From Pseudomonadales bacterium (GTDB lineage: Bacteria; Pseudomonadota; Gammaproteobacteria; Pseudomonadales; UBA5862), in the NCBI GenBank assembly GCA_024234215.1, contig JACKOQ010000001.1:558001-622000 (forward strand): 64,000 nt of DNA. The letters run 5' to 3'. The first letter of the stretch is position 1. Every line of letters begins with the position of its first letter. Below are positions 33,819 to 44,383 of the stretch, in pieces. Under the pieces are notes generated by a model that was not told where the DNA came from, did not search any database, and saw nothing but the letters and a program-made list of their open reading frames with translations. The position numbers and the translations under genes were made by a program.

Positions 33819-35591
33819 ATGACGAAGCTGCAAACTCTTTCGTTCGACGGCATCATCGTCGGTGGCGGTGGCGCGGGAATGCGCGCCGCGCTGCAATTGG
33901 CACAATCGGGTTACAAGACGGCGGTCGTCAGCAAGGTGTTTCCGACACGCTCGCACACGGTGTCGGCCCAGGGTGGCATCACCTGCGCGATCGGCAGCGA
34001 TGACCCGAATGATGACTGGCGCTGGCACATGTATGACTCGGTCAAGGGGTCGGACTACATCGGCGACCAGGATGCGATCGAGTACATGTGCAGTGTCGGC
34101 CCTCAGGCGGTGTTCGAACTCGAGCACATGGGGCTGCCTTTCTCGCGCACCGAGACCGGGCGCATCTACCAGCGGCCGTTCGGCGGGCAGTCCAAGGATT
34201 TCGGCCGCGGCGGCCAGGCTGCCCGCACCTGCGCGGCCGCCGACCGCACCGGTCATGCGCTGCTGCACACGCTTTATCAGGCCAACCTGAAGAACAATGC
34301 GGTCTTTCTCAACGAGTGGTACGCGATCGATCTGGTGGTCAACCAGCGCGGCCAGGTGGTCGGTGTGGTGGCCCTGTGCATCGAGACCGGCGAGATGGCC
34401 TATCTGCAGGCCAAGGCCACGGTGCTGGCCACCGGTGGCGCCGGACGCATCTACCAGTCGACCACCAATGCCCTGATCAACACCGGAGATGGCGTCGGCA
34501 TGGCGCTGCGCGCCGGATTCCCGGTGCAGGACATCGAGATGTGGCAGTTCCACCCCACCGGCATTGCCGATGCCGGGGTGCTGGTGACCGAAGGGTGCCG
34601 TGGAGAAGGCGGCTATCTGATCAACAAGGATGGCGAGCGCTTCATGGAGCGCTATGCACCCAATGCCAAGGATCTGGCGAGCCGCGATGTGGTGGCACGC
34701 TCGATGATTCTGGAGATTCTGGCCGGACGTGGCGCCGGCCCCAAGGGCGACCATGTACTGCTGAAGCTCGACCACCTCGGCCCGGAAGTGCTGCACAAGC
34801 GGTTGCCGGGCATCGTCGAGCTGTCGAAGACCTTTGCCCATGTCGACCCGGTCAAGGAGCCGGTCCCGGTGGTGCCCACCTGCCACTACATGATGGGTGG
34901 CATCCCCACCAACATCAATGCCCAGGCGCTGACCCAGGACAGTGCCGGTGCCGACCGGATCGTCGACGGTCTCTATGCGGTGGGCGAAGTGGCCTGCGTG
35001 TCGGTCCATGGTGCCAACCGTCTGGGTGGCAACTCGCTGCTCGACCTGGTGGTGTTTGGCCGTGCTGCCGGACTGCACATCGAGCAGGCATTGCGCCACG
35101 GCATCGACAGCCAGCCGGCCAGTGACAGCGATCTCGATGCCGCGCTGGCGCGGGTCAACCGCTGGAACGCATCAAAAAGCGGCGAGAGCGTGGCTGAGTT
35201 GCGTGCCGAGTTGCAGAAGACCATGCAGAACTACTTCGGCGTGTTCCGCAAGGAGGAGTCGATGAAGCAGGGCATCCAGACGATCGCGGCGCTGCGCGAG
35301 CGGTTGCGCGATGGCTTTCTGGTCGACAAGAGCATGGTGTTCAACACCGCACGGGTCGAGGCGCTCGAACTCGACAACCTGTTCGAGGTGGCGGAGGCGA
35401 CGGCCATCGCCGCCGAGGCGCGCAAGGAGAGTCGGGGTGCCCATGCCAGAGAGGACTACCAGGAGCGTGATGACGAGAACTGGCTGAAGCACTCGATCTA
35501 CTTCCCGCGCGAACGCAGGGTCGGCAAGCGCGACGTCAACTTCTCTCCCAAAACTGTCGAGCCCTTCGAGCCGAAAGTCCGGCAGTACTAA
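33819..35591 (+). CDS. sdhA: Succinate dehydrogenase flavoprotein subunit
   Basis: 590 aa. FAD motif GIIVGGGGAGMRAAL at 11-25, the covalent-flavin histidine H46 in RSHTVSAQGGI, EFWQFHPTGI-type EMWQFHPTGIADAG, catalytic RGEGGYL and the C-terminal HGANRLGGNSLLDLVVFGRAAG are intact. It oxidises succinate to fumarate on the cytoplasmic face. SdhE, whose gene end is at the right edge of the window, is the flavinylation factor for this protein. Confidence 0.99.
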   Translation: MTKLQTLSFDGIIVGGGGAGMRAALQLAQSGYKTAVVSKVFPTRSHTVSAQGGITCAIGSDDPNDDWRWHMYDSVKGSDYIGDQDAIEYMCSVGPQAVFELEHMGLPFSRTETGRIYQRPFGGQSKDFGRGGQAARTCAAADRTGHALLHTLYQANLKNNAVFLNEWYAIDLVVNQRGQVVGVVALCIETGEMAYLQAKATVLATGGAGRIYQSTTNALINTGDGVGMALRAGFPVQDIEMWQFHPTGIADAGVLVTEGCRGEGGYLINKDGERFMERYAPNAKDLASRDVVARSMILEILAGRGAGPKGDHVLLKLDHLGPEVLHKRLPGIVELSKTFAHVDPVKEPVPVVPTCHYMMGGIPTNINAQALTQDSAGADRIVDGLYAVGEVACVSVHGANRLGGNSLLDLVVFGRAAGLHIEQALRHGIDSQPASDSDLDAALARVNRWNASKSGESVAELRAELQKTMQNYFGVFRKEESMKQGIQTIAALRERLRDGFLVDKSMVFNTARVEALELDNLFEVAEATAIAAEARKESRGAHAREDYQERDDENWLKHSIYFPRERRVGKRDVNFSPKTVEPFEPKVRQY

Positions 35592-35620
35592 TCGCAGCCC
35601 GCCCCAGACAGAGTACGACG

Positions 35621-36331
35621 ATGCAAGTCAGTGTCTATCGCTACAATCCCAACACCGATGCCGAGCCGCAGATGCAGCAGGTCGAGGTCGAGATCCCTGC
35701 AGGCCGGGATCTGATGGTGCTCGACGTGTTGCAACTGATCAAGGAGCAGGATCCCACCTTTGCCTACCGGCGCTCCTGCCGAGAAGGGGTCTGCGGTTCC
35801 GATGGCATCAACATGAATGGCAAGAATGGTCTGGCCTGCATCACCCCGCTCTCCTCCCTCGTCAAGGGCCAGGGCGGCAAGCTGGTGCTGCGGCCGCTGC
35901 CGGGTCTGCCGGTGATCCGTGACCTGGTGGTCGACATGGCGATCTTCTATCGCCAGTACGAGAAGGTGCAGCCCTACCTGATCAACGATGAGGTGACCAG
36001 CGGCATCGAGCGGTTGCAGTCGCCCGAAGAGCGCGAAAAGCTCGATGGACTCTATGAGTGCATCCTCTGCGCCTGCTGCTCGACCAGTTGCCCCTCGTTC
36101 TGGTGGAATCCAGAAAAATTCATCGGTCCGGCCGGTCTGCTGCAGGCGTATCGATTCCTGGCCGACAGCCGTGACCGTGCCACCGATGAGCGGCTGGCGG
36201 CGCTCGATGACCCCTTCAGCGTCTTTCGCTGCCGCGGCATCATGAACTGCGTCAATGTCTGTCCGAAAGGGCTGAACCCAACCCGGGCGATCGGACACAT
36301 CCGCTCCATGCTGCTGAGGCGGGCGACCTAG
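35621..36331 (+). CDS. sdhB: Succinate dehydrogenase iron-sulfur subunit
   Basis: 236 aa. The [2Fe-2S] ligands are in RRSCREGVCGSDGINMNG with the later NGLAC, and the [4Fe-4S]/[3Fe-4S] ligands in CILCACCSTSCPSFWWNP and CRGIMNCVNVCPKGLNP. It passes electrons from SdhA to the membrane quinone site. Last gene of the sdh operon, followed by an intrinsic terminator. Confidence 0.99.
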   Translation: MQVSVYRYNPNTDAEPQMQQVEVEIPAGRDLMVLDVLQLIKEQDPTFAYRRSCREGVCGSDGINMNGKNGLACITPLSSLVKGQGGKLVLRPLPGLPVIRDLVVDMAIFYRQYEKVQPYLINDEVTSGIERLQSPEEREKLDGLYECILCACCSTSCPSFWWNPEKFIGPAGLLQAYRFLADSRDRATDERLAALDDPFSVFRCRGIMNCVNVCPKGLNPTRAIGHIRSMLLRRAT

Positions 36332-36362
36332 AGGCTCAAGCGGTCCGTTGCGCGCTATCATG

Positions 36363-36399
36363 AAAAGGGGTTGTGTTCGGTGGAACCAATCCCTTTTTT
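36363..36399 (+). terminator. Intrinsic terminator after sdhB
   Basis: AAAAGGGGTTG (36363-36373) pairs, with one G-T wobble, with CAATCCCTTTT (36387-36397); an inner GTTC/GAAC stem caps it, and the T-run continues to 36399. It separates the sdh and suc transcripts, at least partly. Confidence 0.85.
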
Positions 36400-36504
36400 G
36401 TTGCGCAGGCAGTCAGGGTGATGGGCTGTCGACCATGAAGCAGCAATAGCGGCATTTTCTTTGCTTTAAAAACGCGAATTGAAATTCAGCAGGTGAGATC
36501 GGCG

Positions 36505-39336
36505 ATGACTGAACCTTCAATGGAGATGTTGTGGCGCAGTGGGCATATCTCTGGCGGCAATGCCAACTATGTCGAGGCGCTTTACGACAGCTATCTGCGC
36601 GACCCCAACAGTGTGCCCGAGGCGTGGCGAAACTACTTCGACTCGCTGCCGCAGGTGGCGAATGTGGTGGTGCAGGATGTGCCCCATTCGACGATCCGTG
36701 AGCAGTTTCTGCAAATCGGACGACAGGCGCATCGCGGCGAATTGGCGCTGGCTGCCGACCGTGACCATCAGCAGCTCCAGGTCAGGGTGCTGCAACTGAT
36801 CGATGCCTATCGCCATCGGGGGCATCAGAAGGCGCGGCTCGACCCGCTGGGCCTGCAGCAGCGGCCGGCCGTGCCCGATCTGGAGCTGACCTACCATGGC
36901 CTGTCGGCCGCGGATTTCTCCACCCGGTTCCAGACTGGTGCACCGTCGCTGGCGCAAGGCGAAGCCACGCTGAAGGAGATCGTCGAGGCGCTGGAACAGA
37001 CCTACTGCCAGACCGTGGGCGTCGAGTACATGCACATCGTCGACAGCCAGCAGAAGCTCTGGCTGCAACAGCGGCTGGAGAGCGTTCGCTCCCATCCCGA
37101 CTACAGCGTCGAGGTGAAGCACCACCTGCTGGAGCGGCTGGTCGCGGCTGAGGGGCTGGAGAAGCTGCTGGGATCGCGCTTTCCCGGCACCAAGCGCTTT
37201 GGGCTGGAGGGTGGAGAGAGCCTGATCCCGCTGGTCGATGCACTGATTCAGCGCGCGGGAGGCTACGGCGCCAAGGAGATCGTGATCGGCATGGCCCACC
37301 GTGGTCGCTTGAACGTACTGGTCAACAACTTCGGCAAGAATCCTGCCGAACTGTTCGAGGAGTTCGAGGGGCTGCATGCCCATGGTGCCGGCTCCGGCGA
37401 CGTCAAGTACCATCAGGGCTTCTCTTCCAATGTGATGACATCGGTCGGACAGACCCATCTGGCGCTGCTGTTCAACCCTTCGCACCTGGAGATCGTCACC
37501 CCGGTCGTCGCCGGATCGGTGCGGGCACGGCAGGACCGCCGCAACGACCCGCTGGGCAACCAGGTGGTGCCGGTGGCGATCCATGGCGATGCCGCTTTTG
37601 CCGGCCAGGGGGTGGTGATGGAGACGCTGCAGATGTCGCAGGTGCGTGGTTACCGCATCGGCGGCACCATTCACATCATCGTCAACAACCAGGTCGGTTT
37701 CACCACCAGTCGGGCCGATGATGCCCGCTCCACCGAGTACTGCACCGACGTGGCCAAGATGGTGCAGGCACCGATCTTCCATGTGAATGGCGATGACCCC
37801 GAGGCGGTGCTGTTCGTGACCCAGTTGGCGGTCGACTACCGCGAAACCTTCAGGCGTGATGTGGTGATCGACATGGTCTGTTACCGCCGCCGTGGCCACA
37901 ACGAAGCCGACGAGCCTTCCGGCACCCAGCCGCTGATGTACGCCAAGATCCGCACGCTGCCGAGCACGATGCAGCTCTACTCCGACAGGCTGGTCAACAG
38001 CGGGGTGATCAGCCGCGAGCTGGTCGATGCCTGGATCGCCGACTACCGCAAGGCGCTGGAGGAGGGCAGGCATGTCGCCAAGAGTCTGGTCACCGAACCC
38101 AATCTCAAGCTATTCGTCGACTGGACACCCTACCTCGGCCATGACTACTGGTCGGCCACCGCCGACACCCGTTTCGAATTGAGGCAGCTGCAACAGCTGG
38201 CGGCGGAGGTCTGCAAGGTGCCCGAGGGGGTGGTGGTGCAGAAACAGGTGGACAAGATCATCGACGATCGCCGCAAGATGATCGCCGGTGCACTGCCGCT
38301 GAACTGGGGTTTTGCCGAGACGATGGCCTATGCCACCCTGTTGACCGAGGGCCATCCGGTGCGGCTGATGGGGCAGGACAGCGGTCGGGGCACCTTTTCG
38401 CACCGGCACGCGGTGATTCATAACCAGAAAGATGGATCGCCCCATGTGCCGCTGGCGAACATTCCGGGCGTGACGGCACGCTTCACGCTGCATGATTCAT
38501 TGCTGTCGGAAGAGGCAGCGCTGGCCTTCGAGTATGGCTACGCCACCACCAATCCGCGGGCACTGGTGATCTGGGAGGCGCAGTTCGGCGACTTCGTCAA
38601 TGGCGCCCAGGTGGTGATCGACCAGTTCATCGCCAGTGGCGAGACCAAGTGGGGGCGTCTCTGCGGTCTGGTGATGTTCCTGCCGCACGGCTATGAAGGG
38701 CAGGGGCCCGAGCACTCCTCGGCGCGGCTGGAGCGCTTCATGCAGCTCTGTGCCGAGCACAACATCCAGGTCTGCATTCCAACGACGCCGGCACAGATCT
38801 TCCATCTGCTGCGGCGACAGATGCTGAGACCACTGCGCAAGCCGCTGATCGTGATGACGCCCAAGAGCCTGCTGCGGCACAAGCTGGCCATCTCGTCGCT
38901 GGAGGATCTGGCCGAGGGCGAGTTCAAGCTGGTGATTCCAGAGAGCGTCCCGCTCGAGGCCAGTCAGGTCAGGCGGATCGTGCTGTGCAGCGGCAAGGTC
39001 TACTACGATCTGATCGAGGCGCGCGAAGCGGCGCAGCGCGAGGATGCCGCGGTGATCCGCATCGAGCAGTTCTACCCCTTTCCACATGAGCAGCTGCAAC
39101 AGGCGATGGCCCCCTTCGCACAGGCGCAGCAGGTGATCTGGTGCCAGGAAGAGCCGATGAATCAAGGGGTCTGGTACAGCAGCCAGCATCACATGAGCCA
39201 TGTCCTGGGCCGGCTCAATCCAGGCTGGAAGCTCGACTATGTCGGCCGTGAGGCCTCGGCGGCACCGGCGACCGGTTACCTGAGCCTGCATGTCGAGCAA
39301 CAGCAGCGGCTGGTCAAAGAGGCCCTGGGGCTCTGA
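36505..39336 (+). CDS. sucA: 2-oxoglutarate dehydrogenase E1 component
   Basis: 943 aa (933 in E. coli). An N-terminal SGGNANYVEALYDSYLRDPNSVPEAW segment, then VIGMAHRGRLNVLVNNFGKNP, KYHQGFSS, NPSHLEIVTPVVAG, HGDAAFAGQGVVMETLQMS and the RRGHNEADEP thiamine-diphosphate region, with the C-terminal HGYEGQGPEHSSARLERFMQL. It decarboxylates 2-oxoglutarate and passes the succinyl group to SucB. CAGGTGAG at 36489-36496 supports the ATG at 36505. Confidence 0.99.
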   Translation: MTEPSMEMLWRSGHISGGNANYVEALYDSYLRDPNSVPEAWRNYFDSLPQVANVVVQDVPHSTIREQFLQIGRQAHRGELALAADRDHQQLQVRVLQLIDAYRHRGHQKARLDPLGLQQRPAVPDLELTYHGLSAADFSTRFQTGAPSLAQGEATLKEIVEALEQTYCQTVGVEYMHIVDSQQKLWLQQRLESVRSHPDYSVEVKHHLLERLVAAEGLEKLLGSRFPGTKRFGLEGGESLIPLVDALIQRAGGYGAKEIVIGMAHRGRLNVLVNNFGKNPAELFEEFEGLHAHGAGSGDVKYHQGFSSNVMTSVGQTHLALLFNPSHLEIVTPVVAGSVRARQDRRNDPLGNQVVPVAIHGDAAFAGQGVVMETLQMSQVRGYRIGGTIHIIVNNQVGFTTSRADDARSTEYCTDVAKMVQAPIFHVNGDDPEAVLFVTQLAVDYRETFRRDVVIDMVCYRRRGHNEADEPSGTQPLMYAKIRTLPSTMQLYSDRLVNSGVISRELVDAWIADYRKALEEGRHVAKSLVTEPNLKLFVDWTPYLGHDYWSATADTRFELRQLQQLAAEVCKVPEGVVVQKQVDKIIDDRRKMIAGALPLNWGFAETMAYATLLTEGHPVRLMGQDSGRGTFSHRHAVIHNQKDGSPHVPLANIPGVTARFTLHDSLLSEEAALAFEYGYATTNPRALVIWEAQFGDFVNGAQVVIDQFIASGETKWGRLCGLVMFLPHGYEGQGPEHSSARLERFMQLCAEHNIQVCIPTTPAQIFHLLRRQMLRPLRKPLIVMTPKSLLRHKLAISSLEDLAEGEFKLVIPESVPLEASQVRRIVLCSGKVYYDLIEAREAAQREDAAVIRIEQFYPFPHEQLQQAMAPFAQAQQVIWCQEEPMNQGVWYSSQHHMSHVLGRLNPGWKLDYVGREASAAPATGYLSLHVEQQQRLVKEALGL

Positions 39337-39372
39337 TCGATTCAATGATTTGCACTGATGACAGGAACAACC

Positions 39373-40587
39373 ATGATGCTGGAAATTAAAGCGCCGAGTT
39401 TTCCGGAGTCGATCTCCGACGGTACTGTGGCCACTTGGCACAAGAAGGTGGGCGAGGCGGTGTTGCGCGATGAAGTGCTCGTCGACATCGAAACCGACAA
39501 GGTGGTGATGGAGGTGGTGGCACCGGCGGATGGCCGGTTGAGCGAAATCCTGAAGCCGGAGGGTGAGACGGTGCTCAGCACCGAGCTGATCGGACTGTTC
39601 GAGGCAGGCAGTGCCCTGACCGGGACGCAGCCCAGTGCCGAACCGCCGGCAGCGGCCGCCGCGCAATCGCAGCAACCGCTGGTCAATCCTGCCGCCCGCC
39701 GACTGGTGCAGGCGCATGGGTTGACGCCGGAGCAGATCGCCGCCACCGGCAAGGGGGGGCGTCTCACCAAGGGCGATGTGTTGCAGCATCTCGAACAGGG
39801 TCAGCCGCCGGCGCAACCGGTACCGGCTGTTTCTACCGCCACCTCGCCGCGTGCCGCCGAACCGGCTGTCGTGGCCGAGTCGGGTGCGCGGATCGAAAAG
39901 CGCGTACCGATGACCCGGCTGCGCGCCAGCGTCGCCAGACGGCTGGTCGAGGCGCAGCAGACGGCGGCGATGCTGACCACCTTCAATGAGGTCAACATGC
40001 AGCCGGTGATGGAGTTGCGCACCAAGTACAGGGATCAGTTCGAGAAGCGCCATGGGGTGCGGCTCGGTTTCATGTCCTTCTTCGTGCGCGCCTCGGTCGA
40101 GGCATTGAAGCGGTTTCCGGCGGTGAATGCCTCGATCGACGGCAATGACATCGTCTACCACGGTTACCAGGACATCGGCGTGGCGGTCTCGACCGACCGC
40201 GGACTGGTGGTGCCGATACTGCGCGATGCCGCACAGATGAGCCTGGCCAGGATCGAGGCGCAGGTGCGCGACTATGGCCTGAAGGCGCGTGATGGCAAGC
40301 TGACCATCGAGGAGATGCAGGGCGGTACCTTCACCCTCTCCAATGGCGGTGTTTTTGGTTCGCTGCTGTCGACGCCGATCCTCAATCCGCCGCAGACCGC
40401 CATTCTCGGCATGCACAAGGTGCAGGAGCGACCGATGGCGGTCGATGGCAAGATCGAGATTCTGCCGATGATGTATCTGGCGCTGAGCTACGACCATCGT
40501 CTGATCGATGGTCGCGAGGCGGTACAGTTCCTGGTCGCCATCAAGGATTTTCTCGAAGATCCCGCACGCATCCTGCTGGATCTGTAA
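39373..40587 (+). CDS. sucB: Dihydrolipoyl succinyltransferase (E2 of 2-oxoglutarate dehydrogenase)
   Basis: 404 aa. One lipoyl domain with the lysine in IETDKVVMEVVAP, a peripheral-subunit-binding domain NPAARRLVQAHGLTPEQIAATGKGGRLTKGDV, an Ala/Pro linker, and the catalytic core ending in SYDHRLIDGREAVQFL with the HxxxDG active site. The ATG at 39373 follows ACAGGA; an ATG at 39358 would add five residues. Confidence 0.98.
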   Translation: MMLEIKAPSFPESISDGTVATWHKKVGEAVLRDEVLVDIETDKVVMEVVAPADGRLSEILKPEGETVLSTELIGLFEAGSALTGTQPSAEPPAAAAAQSQQPLVNPAARRLVQAHGLTPEQIAATGKGGRLTKGDVLQHLEQGQPPAQPVPAVSTATSPRAAEPAVVAESGARIEKRVPMTRLRASVARRLVEAQQTAAMLTTFNEVNMQPVMELRTKYRDQFEKRHGVRLGFMSFFVRASVEALKRFPAVNASIDGNDIVYHGYQDIGVAVSTDRGLVVPILRDAAQMSLARIEAQVRDYGLKARDGKLTIEEMQGGTFTLSNGGVFGSLLSTPILNPPQTAILGMHKVQERPMAVDGKIEILPMMYLALSYDHRLIDGREAVQFLVAIKDFLEDPARILLDL

Positions 40588-40633
40588 AGGCCCGTGACAG
40601 GGGATCAATCACCACCACGCTGGAGAAAAGCTC

Positions 40634-42067
40634 ATGGCAGGCAAGTTTGATGTGATCGTCATCGGCGCCGGTCCGGCCGGCTATGTGGCCGCGATCAAGT
40701 GCGCGCAGTTGGGCCTCAGCACCGCCTGTGTCGAGCAGTGGCGTCGTGATGGGCAGACCGTGCTGGGTGGCACCTGCCTCAATGTCGGCTGCATTCCCTC
40801 CAAGGCGCTGCTCGAATCGGCCCACAAGTACCGTGAGGCGAAAGAGCAACTCGCCGACCATGGCGTGCTGGCCAAAGAGGTGTCGCTCGATCTGGCGACC
40901 ATGATGGCGCGCAAGGAGAAGATCGTCGGCAATCTCACGGGCGGCATCCAGGCGCTGTTCAAGGGCAACGGCGTCACCACGCTGGCCGGTCGCGGCCGGC
41001 TGCTGGCGGGCAAGCGGGTCGAGGTGACCGATGCCGCTGGCGCGGTCGAGGAGTACGAGGCCGAACATGTCATCATCGCTGCCGGTTCCGAGCCGATTCC
41101 GATTTCACAGGCGCCACTGGATGGTCACCATGTGGTCGACTCCTCGGCCGCGCTGGCCTTTGAAGAGGTGCCGAAGCGGCTGGGTGTGATCGGTGCCGGT
41201 GTCATCGGTCTGGAGCTGGGCAGTCTGTGGAGTGCGCTGGGTGCCGAGGTGGTGCTGCTCGAGGCGCAGGAGCGCTTCCTGCCGATGGTCGATCAGCGCA
41301 TCGCCAAGGAGGCGCAGAAGCTGCTGACCCGGCAAGGGCTCACGATCCAACTGGGTGCCCGGGTGACCCACACCGAGGTCAAGGAGGGCGAAGTGCTGGT
41401 CAGGTACAGCAACGCCAAGGGCGATCAGGCGCTGCGGGTCGATCGCCTGATTGTTGCGGTGGGTCGCCGGGCGCAGACGGCCAACCTGCTGGCGGCCGAT
41501 TGCGGTGTCAACCTCGATGAACGGGGCTCGATCTTCGTCAACGACCACTGCCGCACCGACGTGCCAGGGGTCTATGCGATCGGCGACGTCGTGCGTGGTC
41601 CGATGCTGGCGCACAAGGGCATGGAGGAGGGCATCATGGTGGCCGAGCGCATCGCGGGTCAACTGAGCCAGGTCAACTACGACTGCATCCCGTCGGTGAT
41701 CTACACCCAGCCCGAAGTGGCCTGGGTGGGTGACACCGAAGAGGTGCTCAAGGCGCGCGCCGAACCGTACAAGGTCGGCAGTTTCGCCTTTGCCGCCAAT
41801 GGTCGCGCCTTGGCCGCGCATCAGTCCGAAGGGTTGGTGCGGGTGCTGGCCCATGCCGAGAGCGATCGGGTTCTTGGCGTTCACATCATCGGCCCGCAGG
41901 CGTCGGAGCTGATCGCGCAGGCGGTGGTGGCGATGGAATTCTCTGCCAGTGCCGAGGATCTGGCGTTGACGGTCTTTGCCCATCCCACTCTCTCCGAGGC
42001 GGTTCACGAGGCGGCATTGTCAGTCAATGGCCAGGCGATTCACGCAGTGAACCGGGCAAGAAAGTAG
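40634..42067 (+). CDS. lpd: Dihydrolipoyl dehydrogenase (E3)
   Basis: 477 aa. FAD motif VIVIGAGPAGYVAAI, redox cysteines C48 and C53 in GGTCLNVGCIPSKALL, NAD motif GVIGAGVIGLELGSLW, and the C-terminal HAHPTLSEA-type FAHPTLSEAVHEA with the base histidine. Its position between sucB and sucC, as in Pseudomonas lpdG, indicates service in the 2-oxoglutarate complex and probably in the glycine cleavage system, since no other E3 gene is in the window. Confidence 0.98.
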   Translation: MAGKFDVIVIGAGPAGYVAAIKCAQLGLSTACVEQWRRDGQTVLGGTCLNVGCIPSKALLESAHKYREAKEQLADHGVLAKEVSLDLATMMARKEKIVGNLTGGIQALFKGNGVTTLAGRGRLLAGKRVEVTDAAGAVEEYEAEHVIIAAGSEPIPISQAPLDGHHVVDSSAALAFEEVPKRLGVIGAGVIGLELGSLWSALGAEVVLLEAQERFLPMVDQRIAKEAQKLLTRQGLTIQLGARVTHTEVKEGEVLVRYSNAKGDQALRVDRLIVAVGRRAQTANLLAADCGVNLDERGSIFVNDHCRTDVPGVYAIGDVVRGPMLAHKGMEEGIMVAERIAGQLSQVNYDCIPSVIYTQPEVAWVGDTEEVLKARAEPYKVGSFAFAANGRALAAHQSEGLVRVLAHAESDRVLGVHIIGPQASELIAQAVVAMEFSASAEDLALTVFAHPTLSEAVHEAALSVNGQAIHAVNRARK

Positions 42068-42124
42068 CCACCCGGTGGTCGATCACGGAAATTTTCATTC
42101 AACCAGACGGACGGAAGTAACGAG

Positions 42125-43290
42125 ATGAATCTGCATGAATATCAGGCCAAGCAGCTGTTTGCCGAGTATGGCCTGCCGGTGTCGAAGGGGGTGGTGGCCG
42201 ACAGTGCCGCCGCCGCAGTCGAGGCGGCCAGCCTCATCGGCGGCGAACAGTGGGTGGTCAAGGCGCAGGTCCATGCCGGCGGGCGCGGCAAGGCGGGTGG
42301 CGTCAAACTGGTGCGCAGCAAGGCCGAGATCGAACAGTTTGCCCAGCAGTGGCTCGGCAAGCGGCTGGTGACCTATCAGACCGATGCCGATGGGCAGCCG
42401 GTCAACCAGATTCTGATCGAGAACTGCACCGACATCGACCGCGAGCTCTATCTGGGTGCAGTGGTCGACCGTGCATCGCAGCGGGTCGTCTTCATGGCGT
42501 CGAGCGAAGGTGGGGTCGAGATCGAAAAGGTGGCCGAGCGCAGCCCGGAGAAGATCCTGCAGGCGATCATCGATCCACTGGTCGGCGCACAGCCCTACCA
42601 GGCGCGGGAGATCGCCTTCCAGCTCGGCCTCAATGACAAGCAGGTCAAACAGTTCACCGACCTGTTCGTGCGCCTGAGCCGGCTGTTCCATGAGTGCGAT
42701 CTGGCACTGCTGGAGATCAACCCGCTGGTGATCACCCAACAGGGCGACCTGCACTGTCTCGATGCCAAGATCAACATCGATGGCAATGCACTCTACCGGC
42801 AGCCGAAACTGAAGGCGCTGCATGACCCGAGCCAGGAGGATGCCCGCGAGCGCGAGGCCGCGGCCTGGGAGCTCAACTATGTCGCGCTGGAGGGCAACAT
42901 CGGCTGCATGGTCAATGGCGCTGGTCTGGCGATGGGCACCATGGACATCATCAAGCACCATGGCGGCAATCCGGCCAACTTCCTCGATGTCGGCGGCGGT
43001 GCGACCAAGGAGCGGGTCAGCGCGGCTTTCAAACTGATTCTGTCCGATGAGAAGGTCAAGGCGGTGCTGATCAACATCTTTGGCGGCATCGTGCGCTGCG
43101 ACCTGATCGCCGAGGGGGTGATCGGTGCGGTCGAGGAGGTGGGCGTCAAGATTCCGGTCGTGGTGCGGCTGGAGGGCAACAACGCCAGACTGGGCGCACA
43201 GATACTGGCCGATAGCGGCCTCAACATCATTGCTGCACAGAGTCTGACCGACGCAGCACAACAGGTCGTCAAGGCCGCGGAGCGTCAGCC

Positions 43291-43294
<4 letters not shown>
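42125..43294 (+). CDS. sucC: Succinyl-CoA synthetase beta subunit
   Basis: 389 aa. MNLHEYQAKQLFAEYGLPVSKG, the ATP-grasp KAQVHAGGRGKAGGVKL, LEINPLVIT and VNIFGGIVRCD-type INIFGGIVRCDLIAEGV are diagnostic. It binds the nucleotide and half of the succinyl-CoA site. Its stop overlaps the sucD ATG by 4 bases. Confidence 0.99.
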
Positions 43295-44163
<869 letters not shown>

Positions 44164-44187
44164 AGCGCGTGACGCCGCTGGGAATCG

Positions 44188-44222
44188 AAGGGGCGGTTGC
44201 CGCAGGGTGACCGCCCCTTTCG
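44188..44222 (+). terminator. Intrinsic terminator after sucD
   Basis: A 10-bp perfect stem, AAGGGGCGGT (44188-44197) with ACCGCCCCTT (44210-44219), followed by TCGTT. The T-run is short but the stem is strong. It ends the suc operon 25 bases past sucD. Confidence 0.75.
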
Positions 44223-44280
44223 TTACGGTCCAGTCAGCATCGAGTCGAACCTGCGGCTGGGCCATGCAGCGGACGATCGG

Positions 44281-44308
44281 CTTGAAAAGCCCGGCAACTC
44301 CCCCATAT
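44281..44308 (+). promoter_or_regulatory. sigma-32 (heat-shock) promoter of htpG
   Basis: CTTGAAA (44281-44287), a 13-base spacer and CCCCATAT (44301-44308) match the RpoH consensus CTTGAAA-N13/14-CCCCATNT at every defined position. Transcription would begin near 44315, about 69 bases ahead of htpG. Confidence 0.9.
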
Positions 44309-44383
44309 TCCCCAGTCAAATCCATCGTTCGAACAGCGCGGCCGGGCACTGCCTCCGCGCCCTGCAAGGAGTCGTCTGACCAC

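Noticed and set aside
38497..40608. 703-codon - strand ORF across sucA and sucB
   Set aside because: Antisense frame produced by codon bias of the + strand genes; no recognisable protein features or ribosome-binding site.
44207..44383. 59-codon N-terminal extension of htpG
   Set aside because: It runs through the sucD terminator and the sigma-32 promoter and has no similarity to Hsp90; the ATG at 44384 is the real start.
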